NCBI GenBank assembly: GCA_014804905.1 | Contig: JAAUYX010000032.1 | Span: 1 to 10,769, forward strand | Reading direction: 5' to 3' | DNA length: 10,769 nt | From: Desulfovibrio sp. | Lineage (GTDB): Bacteria; Desulfobacterota; Desulfovibrionia; Desulfovibrionales; Desulfovibrionaceae | Shown here: piece after piece, positions 5,628 to 10,769 of the stretch | Numbering within the stretch: position 1 is the first letter of the stretch | Layout of the letters: each line of letters starts with the position of its first letter | Notes under the pieces: generated by a model | Databases searched by the model: none | What the model was told of the DNA's origin: nothing | The model's input: only the letters and a program-made list of their open reading frames with translations | Position numbers and translations under genes: made by a program

Positions 5628-6620
5628 ATGCAGCGTACTGCTTTCTTCCCCTTGACGCTTGTTGTGATCCTTCTGGCGGCACTGTGCTTCACCGTTGCGC
5701 GCGTGGACGCGGCAGCGCCCGCAAAAGCCGCGGGTGAAGCAAGGGCCGCCGCATCCGAGGCGGCCAAGGCCGACGCACAGGCCCAAAACGCCGCCCCAGC
5801 CGACGAGGCCAGCGTGTCACGCATCGAAAGCATCGCCCAGGACAGCCCTGCGGCCGCCCCGGAACCGGAAAACGCCGCTCCCGAACAGACCATCTATCCC
5901 GGTGTGCAGAATGTCCACCTCCAGAGCGGCGGCGACGGCACACCCAAGCTGAGCCTCAACTATCCCGCCTTCAGGGTAAAGGCCGTGGACGACGACATCC
6001 GCGCCTGGGCCGACAGCGTGATCCAGTCCTATGAGGAGGAAGTGCGCGGAAGCATCGGCCCGGACGGCGAAAAGCCGGGGAGCTACGGCGTGTGGGACCT
6101 CACGGGCATGTACAGCCTCGAGCGGCCCTCGCCCAAGGTGGTGAGCATCATCTTCAATGTGTACAGCTATACCGGCGGCGCGCACGGCAACCTTGTCATC
6201 ACCTGCCGCAACTATGACCTTGCCAGCGGCAAGCGCCTGGAATTCGCCGACCTCTTCAAGGACCCGGAAAAGGCCCTGGAGCTCATGTCGGCCTTTGCCC
6301 GCCAAAGCCTCACCAGGAGCCTTGGCGAGGAGTCGGACGAAGAGATGATCCGCGAGGGCACGGCGCCTGAAATGCGCAATTTCGGCGAGCTCGCCCTCAC
6401 GCCCGCGGGCGTCACCATCCAGTTCCAGCCCTATCAGGTGGGGCCGTGGTCCGCCGGGCCGCAGCAGGTGGAAATGTCTCTGGCGGACCTCGCCGCCGCC
6501 GGGCCCGAAGCTGCCGTCTGGCCTGATGTCGCGGCCGCGCCGAAGGCCGGAAAGGCGCCTGGTGACGGCGCGGCGACGCCGCCCGCCAAGGACCGCGAGA
6601 ACGCCGAAAAGAGGCGCTGA
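5628..6620 (+). CDS. Secreted DUF4163/DUF3298-like protein (RsiV/PdaC-type extracytoplasmic fold)
   Basis: This is a 330-residue exported protein. Residues 1-28 are a signal peptide (MQRT, hydrophobic FFPLTLVVILLAALCF, likely cleavage around VDA-A). An Ala-rich, disordered linker runs to about 85. The folded part spans about 105-290. LNYPAFRVKAVDDDIRAWADSVIQ (110-133) resembles the DUF4163 start. SYTGGAHGN (180-188) is the hallmark of DUF3298 as in RsiV. GKRLEFADLFKDPEKAL (201-217) and FQPYQVGPWSAGPQQVEM (266-283) follow the family's ends. A C-terminal Pro/Ala/charged tail (300-330) is low complexity. AGAGGA lies 8 bases ahead of the start, 41 bases after the antiporter. RsiV-type domains can bind lysozyme, and PdaC acts on peptidoglycan through a separate catalytic domain that is absent here. 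A cell-envelope binding role is likely, but the function is unknown. Confidence 0.8.
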   Translation: MQRTAFFPLTLVVILLAALCFTVARVDAAAPAKAAGEARAAASEAAKADAQAQNAAPADEASVSRIESIAQDSPAAAPEPENAAPEQTIYPGVQNVHLQSGGDGTPKLSLNYPAFRVKAVDDDIRAWADSVIQSYEEEVRGSIGPDGEKPGSYGVWDLTGMYSLERPSPKVVSIIFNVYSYTGGAHGNLVITCRNYDLASGKRLEFADLFKDPEKALELMSAFARQSLTRSLGEESDEEMIREGTAPEMRNFGELALTPAGVTIQFQPYQVGPWSAGPQQVEMSLADLAAAGPEAAVWPDVAAAPKAGKAPGDGAATPPAKDRENAEKRR

Positions 6621-6650
6621 CGGGCGACTTTCCCCGCCACGGGCTATCCC

Positions 6651-7748
6651 ATGTTCCCATTTCCATTCACTGCTGTGGATGCGGCTCATGTGCGGCGCAT
6701 GGACCGGCGCGCGCATGGCCGTGCGCATGGGGCCGCGCCACGGCCTGCGGCAGGACGGTTGCGCTATCGCTTCCGCCGGGGAGTGGCCGCGCTCCTCTTT
6801 GTGACGGCCTGCGCCGTGACCGGGTCAAGCCTCGCCACGGCCGCGACCCCGCGCCTCTTCGCTGCCGCCACGCCGGGCGCGGCAACGGCCATACCCCAGC
6901 CTTCCCGCCCGGAGGGGGCCGCCCACCACAACCATGCCCCGGAGGCGAATGCGGCGGACGGCAAGCCCGATACGGGCGCCGCGGAAACTCTCCCCGCCAC
7001 CCCGGAGGACGCGGCCGCGCAGCTTTCCGGCTCGCAGTGGCCGGGCGTCATCAACCACCTGCTGCAGATGCCCCTCCCCGGCACGCCGGCGGACCCGCAA
7101 GGGGCGGACATCCATATCGACTACCCCTCCTTCGGCGTTCCGGCGGTGGATGCGGACATCCGCGCCTGGGTGAGCGGCATTGCCAACGCCTTTGCGGCCC
7201 ATCTTGACCTCAGCCGCCCGGACCTTCCTGAAGCTGGCCTCGCCGAAGCGGACCTCATGCCCCTCCACGCCCCCATGGAGGCGGATGCGCCAGCGAACCA
7301 GCACCCCACCTTCGAGCTCTGGGGCTCCTACAGCATCAGCCGCCCCTCGGACGCGGCGGTGAGCATCACCTTCGAAATTTGGAACTATGCGGGCGCGCCC
7401 CAGGGCAATCTCGACATCCTCACCCTCAATTACAGCCTCATCACCGGGCAGCGCCTGGCCTTCATGGACCTCTTTGAAAAGCCCGAGACCGCGCTTGCGC
7501 TCATGTCCGAATGGTCCCGCAAGGAGCTCGCGCCGCGCCTGGGGGCCAGTGTGCGCCAGCGGATGCTGGATGACGGCACCGCGCCCCTTGTGGAGAATTT
7601 TTCCAGCCTCACCCTGACGCCGCAAGGCATCTGCATCAATTTTCAGCCCTACCAGGTGGCGCCTTGGGCCGCGGGCGTGCAGAAGGTGGAAATGCCGCTC
7701 GAGGCCCTGCTGCCCGCCGGGCCGCTGCTGGCGCTCTGGGGGCGTTGA
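6651..7748 (+). CDS. Second, diverged DUF4163/DUF3298-like exported protein, possibly a lipoprotein
   Basis: This 365-residue paralog of the preceding gene shows a matching order of blocks: IDYPSFGVPAVDADIRAWV (156-174), GSYSISRPSDAAVSITFEIWNYAGAPQGNL (225-254), GQRLAFMDLFEKPETALALM (266-285), DDGTAPLVENF (307-317) and NFQPYQVAPWAAGVQKVEM (330-348). The GGAHG hallmark has become GAPQG, so this copy has lost the family's conserved His. The hydrophobic segment GVAALLFV (44-51) follows an arginine-rich stretch and runs into VTAC (51-54), a credible lipobox; ordinary signal-peptidase cleavage near ATA (63-65) is the alternative. The start is uncertain: ATG 6651 has no good Shine-Dalgarno and leaves a 40-residue basic leader, and ATG 6699 is possible. 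The gap to the previous gene is 30 bases. Function unknown. Confidence 0.75.
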   Translation: MFPFPFTAVDAAHVRRMDRRAHGRAHGAAPRPAAGRLRYRFRRGVAALLFVTACAVTGSSLATAATPRLFAAATPGAATAIPQPSRPEGAAHHNHAPEANAADGKPDTGAAETLPATPEDAAAQLSGSQWPGVINHLLQMPLPGTPADPQGADIHIDYPSFGVPAVDADIRAWVSGIANAFAAHLDLSRPDLPEAGLAEADLMPLHAPMEADAPANQHPTFELWGSYSISRPSDAAVSITFEIWNYAGAPQGNLDILTLNYSLITGQRLAFMDLFEKPETALALMSEWSRKELAPRLGASVRQRMLDDGTAPLVENFSSLTLTPQGICINFQPYQVAPWAAGVQKVEMPLEALLPAGPLLALWGR

Positions 7749-7772
7749 CCTTCCGCAAAAAAGGAGCCTTTC

Positions 7773-8000
7773 ATGAATACCGAAGAACTCCTGCGCCTCT
7801 TGGCCTGCCCCAGGTGCCTCGGCGACCTCGGCGCGCTGGAGAGCGACGGGCAGACGGCCGGATTCGCCTGTGATGCCTGCGCCGTGGTCTATCCGGTGCG
7901 CGAGCGGATACCGGTGATGCTCGTGGAGGAGGCCATCCCGCGAGACCAGTGGGACCGCCAACATCCCGGCGGCCGCGAGTTGACGCGGGGGGAGGCCTGA
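7773..8000 (+). CDS. Trm112-family (UPF0434) zinc-ribbon protein
   Basis: This 75-residue protein starts NTEELLRLLACPRC and contains two CxxC knuckles, C12/C15 and C33/C36, with a DACAVVYPVRERIPVML (34-50) segment typical of Trm112-like proteins. Bacterial members of about 60-75 residues are thought to be activating or stabilising partners of methyltransferases, by analogy with eukaryotic Trm112; their bacterial partners are mostly unknown. AAGGAG lies 7 bases ahead of the ATG. The TGA stop shares its A with the ATG of the next gene (TGATG at 7998-8002), indicating translational coupling with the YfcE gene. Confidence 0.88.
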   Translation: MNTEELLRLLACPRCLGDLGALESDGQTAGFACDACAVVYPVRERIPVMLVEEAIPRDQWDRQHPGGRELTRGEA

Positions 8001-8557
8001 TGCGCCTGCTCATCGCGTCCGACCTTCACGGCTCCCTCGAGAGCCTGCATTTCCTGGAGGACCGCATCCGGGAGCTTTCCCCGGACATGCTCGTGCTTCT
8101 GGGCGACCTCGTCTATCACGGGCCGCGCAATCCGCTCCCCCCAGGCTACGACACGCCGGGACTTTTGCACGACATGCCGGAGCTCGCCGCCATGCGGCCG
8201 CCCATCACCGCCGTGCGCGGCAACTGCGACGCCGAGGTGGACGTGGGCCTTTTGCCCTTCCCCATGCCGGAAAGCGCGTGGCTGGAGGTGGAGGGCTTGC
8301 GCATCTTCGCCTGCCACGGCCATCACCTGCCTGAAACGCCCCCAATCCCGGAACTCCCAGCGGGCACAGTCATCCTGCACGGGCATACGCATGTGCCGCG
8401 CGGCGAAACGCTGGACGGGCTGCACTTCTGGAATCCGGGCTCGCTGTCGCTGCCCAAGCAGGGCTTTCCCCGCAGTTACGGACTCTATGAGGACGGCGTG
8501 TTTCGGGTGCTGGACATGGAGGGACGGGAAATCCTCCGGCATCGGCCGGGGGCCTGA
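8000..8557 (+). CDS. yfcE: YfcE-family metallophosphoesterase (phosphodiesterase)
   Basis: This 185-residue single-domain calcineurin-like phosphoesterase is the same length as E. coli YfcE (184). The metal-binding motifs are all present: SDLHG (D8, H10), GDLVYHGPRN (D36), RGNCDAEV (N75), CHGH (H106), and GHTH (H129, H131). The family-specific stretches HGPRNPLPPGY, FNPGS-like WNPGSLSLPK and PRSYGLY are close to those of YfcE. YfcE hydrolyses phosphodiesters in vitro with Mn2+; its physiological substrate is unknown (established knowledge). The start at 8000 is chosen because the protein begins with the beta-strand MRLLIASD, GGGGGGAGG lies just upstream and it overlaps the preceding stop. An upstream in-frame ATG at 7949 would add 17 residues that the family lacks. 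Mn2+ dependence fits a Mn2+-riboswitch unit, though this may be coincidence. Confidence 0.92.
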   Translation: MRLLIASDLHGSLESLHFLEDRIRELSPDMLVLLGDLVYHGPRNPLPPGYDTPGLLHDMPELAAMRPPITAVRGNCDAEVDVGLLPFPMPESAWLEVEGLRIFACHGHHLPETPPIPELPAGTVILHGHTHVPRGETLDGLHFWNPGSLSLPKQGFPRSYGLYEDGVFRVLDMEGREILRHRPGA

Positions 8558-8562
8558 CCAGG

Positions 8563-9231
8563 ATGGACAGGAACAAGCCCGACTGCCCGGCCGCGCCGCC
8601 GCTCTTTGTGCCCGCGCCGGGGATTGCGGTGGTGCTCGCCTCCGGCTCGCCCCGCAGGCGGGAGCTCCTTGCCGGGTGGGGACTCTCCTTCACGGTGCGC
8701 ACAGCCCCGGATGAAGTGGAACCGCGCCCCTGGCACGGAGAAGACGCTGCCGCCTATGCCCTGCGCGCCGCCCGCAGCAAGGCGGACGCCGTGCGCCGCC
8801 TGCTCGCCCCGGAGGAGGCCGCCACAAGCCTGATTTTGGCGGCGGATACCGTCGTCTGCCTTCACGGCCATATCCTCGGCAAGCCGCGGGACCGGGCCGA
8901 GGCCCTCGCCATGCTGGAGGAGCTTTCCGGCAGGACGCATACGGTGACGAGCGCCGTGGCGCTCGTCCTGCCCGCGTCGTGGCCGGGCGCAGCCGAGGAA
9001 TCCTTCACGGACACGGCCAGCGTGACCTTTGCCGCCTGGCCGCGCGAGGTGCTCGAGGCCTATGCCCGCACCGGGGAGCCGGACGACAAGGCCGGGGCCT
9101 ATGCCGTCCAGGGGCGCGGGGCCTTCCTGGTGGAGCGTATCGACGGCGCATGGAGCACCGTGGTGGGCCTGCCGCTCACGCCGCTGGCCGCGCTCCTGCT
9201 CCGGCGGGGGCTCATCTTCCCCGCACCATGA
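8563..9231 (+). CDS. maf: Maf-family nucleoside triphosphate pyrophosphatase (YhdE-like)
   Basis: This 222-residue cytoplasmic enzyme hydrolyses NTPs, probably dTTP/UTP or modified pyrimidine nucleotides, to NMP and pyrophosphate for house-cleaning. The motifs are LASGSPRRRELL (25-36, phosphate-binding), E51 in the DEVEP context, AADTVVCLHGHILGKP (93-108, with catalytic D95), SGRTHTVTS (122-130), DKAGAYAVQGRGA (175-187) and VVGLPL (200-205). The DKAGAYAVQG block fits the YhdE-type dTTP/UTP subfamily rather than YceF. About 20 residues before the first strand are longer than usual. The Shine-Dalgarno for ATG 8563 is poor (CCAGG directly adjacent), and a GTG at 8608 could be the real start. The gene follows yfcE after 5 bases and ends the co-directional run. 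Confidence 0.92.
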   Translation: MDRNKPDCPAAPPLFVPAPGIAVVLASGSPRRRELLAGWGLSFTVRTAPDEVEPRPWHGEDAAAYALRAARSKADAVRRLLAPEEAATSLILAADTVVCLHGHILGKPRDRAEALAMLEELSGRTHTVTSAVALVLPASWPGAAEESFTDTASVTFAAWPREVLEAYARTGEPDDKAGAYAVQGRGAFLVERIDGAWSTVVGLPLTPLAALLLRRGLIFPAP

Positions 9232-9278
9232 GCCCGTCAGCCGCATCCCTTCCGGCCAGCCTCACGAAATCCCTAAAA

Positions 9279-9293
9279 TGAAAATGATTTTCT
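9279..9293. promoter_or_regulatory. Fur box upstream of feoA
   Basis: TGAAAAT-G-ATTTTCT is a 7-1-7 inverted repeat, perfect except for the last base, matching the TGAAAATnATTTTCA form of the Fur operator. It lies just upstream of a consensus TTGACA (9300-9305), the likely -35 of feoA (the -10 is poor). Fur-Fe2+ binding here would block RNA polymerase and repress feoA when iron is sufficient. Confidence 0.8.
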
Positions 9294-9380
9294 TTTTTCT
9301 TGACACAAGCGCCGCTTTGCGCAACTCTTGCCCCATGACGATTTGCGGTGCATGGCGGGAAAGAACACCATGCGGCACGC

Positions 9381-9401
9381 GCGTGCGGGCTACCCGCACG
9401 C
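9381..9401 (+). promoter_or_regulatory. Stable hairpin in the feoA 5' leader
   Basis: GCGTGCGGG (9381-9389) and CCCGCACGC (9393-9401) form a perfect 9-bp GC-rich stem with a 3-base loop. It ends only a few bases ahead of the GAGGAG ribosome binding site (9407-9412). There is no U-tract, so it is not a terminator. It could affect mRNA stability or translation initiation. Confidence 0.55.
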
Positions 9402-9417
9402 AAGCAGAGGAGCGGTC

Positions 9418-9663
9418 ATGAGCGAGATCATCAGTCTGCGGAAGATGAAGGTGGGCCAGCAGGGCAAGATTGCACGGGTGGAGGCTGCCGGTGAGGTCAA
9501 TCGCCGCATCCGCGACATGGGGCTCATCCCCGGCGCCAAAGTCTCCGTGGTGGGGCGCGCGCCCCTCAAGGACCCGGTAGCCCTGCGCCTTTCCGGCGTG
9601 ACCATCTCCCTGCGCAACCGCGAGGCTGACCACATCGCCGTGGAGCTGGCCGACAAAGCCTAA
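9418..9663 (+). CDS. feoA: FeoA-type ferrous iron transport accessory protein
   Basis: This 81-residue SH3-like-fold protein reads SLRKMKVGQQGKIARVEA (6-23), RRIRDMGLIPGAKVSVVGRAPLKDPVAL (29-56), and SLRNREADHIAVE (64-76). The R-x-M-G-L-x-P-G motif, the PLKDP loop and the final A-x-x-I-x-V are diagnostic of FeoA. It is thought to act in the cytoplasm on FeoB, the GTP-dependent Fe2+ permease. The start at 9418 is chosen because it has GAGGAG 5 bases upstream and gives the family's length; an upstream in-frame ATG would read through the leader hairpin. No feoB follows: the next gene converges 14 bases later. It is thus a stand-alone feoA, probably iron-repressed through the Fur box at 9279. Confidence 0.93.
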   Translation: MSEIISLRKMKVGQQGKIARVEAAGEVNRRIRDMGLIPGAKVSVVGRAPLKDPVALRLSGVTISLRNREADHIAVELADKA

Positions 9664-9677
9664 ACTGCGCCGCTCCG

Positions 9678-10769
9678 TCACTCGGGATCGTTTCGTCCGG
9701 CCGTCGGGGGCACGCAGCCCGTGACGGCTTCCCAGAGAGCGCGGTCCGTGGCGCCCTCGGTGCTGACGAGCAGGATTGTTGACTCCGGGCCGAGTTTCAG
9801 GAGCGCACGGGCCTTGGCGGCAGCGGTCCCGTCCTCGGGTCCCGGCCGCATGAGCCAGTGGAGCAGCCCCGCGCCCACGGCGCCGGACTCCCCGGAAATC
9901 AGGGCCGGGTCTCCCGGTTCCGGGCGCGCCAAAAGGCGCATCCCCAGGCGCGCGAGATCATCCGGCACGGCGCAGGCCGCCGCAAGGCCCGGCCGTAATA
10001 TGGGCCAGGCAAGACTGCTCACTTCACCGCAGGAAAGCCCGGCCATGAGTGTTTCGAGGCTGCCGGGGCAAGCCCTGGGATTTTCGTCCCCTGCCCTTAC
10101 GGAGCGGAATACGCAATCCGCGGCTTGGGGCTCCACGCTCACAAAGGCCGGCTGGGGCGCTCCCGATTCCGCGAGCGCCAAGCTGAGGCTCTCCAGCACG
10201 GCGGCGGCAAAGGAGCCCACGCCGGCCTGCAAAAAAACATGGCTGGGCGAGCTTGCCTTACCTCTTTCGGGGCCAGCCGCTGCCAGCTGTTCCGCCGCTT
10301 CCAGCGCCAGTGTGCCATAGCCCTCCATGATCCACGCCGGGATTTTCCCATACCCTTCCCACGCCGTGTCCTGAACGAGCAGGGCCCCGGTCTCCCGCGC
10401 ATGGGCCGCCACATGGCGCACCGCGTCGTCATAGGCGAGGTCCGTGACCACGCACTCCGCCCCTTGCGCGCGGATGGCCGCCACGCGCGCCGCGGCCGCG
10501 CCTTTGGGCATGAAAACCCTCGCCCGGTGGCCCAAAAGACGCGCCGCCCAGGCAAGACCCCGGCCGTGGTTGCCGTCCGTGGCCGTCACAAAGGTGAGCT
10601 CGCCGAGGCGCGTGCGGGCTTGGTGCAAGGCCTCCGTCGTCAGTTTTTCGGGCGCCAGCCCGAGCCTTTCCCCCAGCACCCGCGCCACCGCCCACGAAGA
10701 GCCGAGTCCCTTGAAGGCTTCGAGCCCGAAGCGCTGCGACTCGTCCTTGACGTAGATGGCCCGCACCCC
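9678..10769 (-). CDS. dpaL: Diaminopropionate ammonia-lyase (PLP-dependent), N-terminus beyond window edge
   Basis: The visible 364 codons match E. coli YgeX/DpaL (398 residues) throughout. The enzyme converts 2,3-diaminopropionate to pyruvate and two ammonia. Counting the Arg of VRAIYVKDES as residue 2, the motifs are F-K-x-L-G with PLP lysine K19, ATDGNHGRG with D64, and QDTAWEGYGKIP with D133. These correspond to Lys77, Asp120 and Asp189 of E. coli by spacing (a 69-residue gap between the two Asp in both). ISGESGAVG and LLVSTEG lie near the end. The codon at 10764-10766 is GTG, but KDES and the preceding residues are internal in the family and the frame stays open to 10769. The true start is therefore probably about 55-60 codons further right. 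The gene converges on feoA with 14 bases between the stops; no terminator is seen there. Confidence 0.93.
   Translation of the reverse strand, partial: GVRAIYVKDESQRFGLEAFKGLGSSWAVARVLGERLGLAPEKLTTEALHQARTRLGELTFVTATDGNHGRGLAWAARLLGHRARVFMPKGAAAARVAAIRAQGAECVVTDLAYDDAVRHVAAHARETGALLVQDTAWEGYGKIPAWIMEGYGTLALEAAEQLAAAGPERGKASSPSHVFLQAGVGSFAAAVLESLSLALAESGAPQPAFVSVEPQAADCVFRSVRAGDENPRACPGSLETLMAGLSCGEVSSLAWPILRPGLAAACAVPDDLARLGMRLLARPEPGDPALISGESGAVGAGLLHWLMRPGPEDGTAAAKARALLKLGPESTILLVSTEGATDRALWEAVTGCVPPTAGRNDPE

Noticed and set aside
5817..7964. Long minus-strand open frames opposite the two DUF3298-like genes
   Set aside because: They lack ribosome binding sites and family motifs. The plus-strand frames are mutually homologous and carry export signals.
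1..10769. CRISPR array, toxin-antitoxin pair or phage defence cassette
   Set aside because: No regularly spaced direct repeats were seen. The lone XRE regulator has no small partner gene beside it, and no nuclease, helicase or other effector motif was found.

Overview
The window looks like a chromosomal segment from a GC-rich Gram-negative bacterium. The best guess is a Desulfovibrionaceae-like sulfate reducer. This rests on coding bias, the gene set (stand-alone FeoA behind a TGAAAAT-type Fur box, catabolic diaminopropionate ammonia-lyase, Maf, YfcE, Trm112) and the Fur-box style; it is an inference, not a proof. No clearly undescribed system was found. The window does contain a degraded accessory zone with several lesions that can be read directly, and a well-formed Mn2+ riboswitch unit.

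Left part (1-3867), accessory and decaying. One end of an IS3-family element (1-118, with the first 19 codons of its OrfA) sits inside a minus-strand gene for a VIT-domain protein. It cuts that gene at the point where the vWA MIDAS motif should begin. Next comes a 485-base stretch with no recognisable gene but several inverted repeats. It is followed by a minus-strand pseudogene of the YaaW/UPF0174 (DUF3944) family, which carries two homopolymer frameshifts, two in-frame TAG codons and probably a lost start codon. An intact XRE-type regulator (+) follows. A bidirectional terminator separates it from the remnant of a P4-type (DUF4102) integrase on the minus strand. The integrase remnant lies at the 3' side of tRNA-Leu(GAG), the classical position for an integrated island.

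Middle and right part (3868-9231), ordinary and compact. The tRNA has its own promoter and terminator. A consensus promoter at 4167-4195 then starts transcription almost exactly at a yybP-ykoY (Mn2+) riboswitch, whose P1 strand overlaps an intrinsic terminator, giving an ON-switch layout. Downstream are six co-directional genes separated by at most 41 bases: a CaCA-family cation antiporter, two tandem paralogous secreted DUF4163/DUF3298-like proteins, a Trm112-like zinc-ribbon protein, a YfcE phosphodiesterase and a Maf nucleotide pyrophosphatase. The antiporter is the expected riboswitch target; the other five may be reached by read-through.

Right end (9232-10769). A Fur-box-controlled, stand-alone feoA (+) converges on the 3' end of a diaminopropionate ammonia-lyase gene (-), whose N-terminus lies beyond the window edge.
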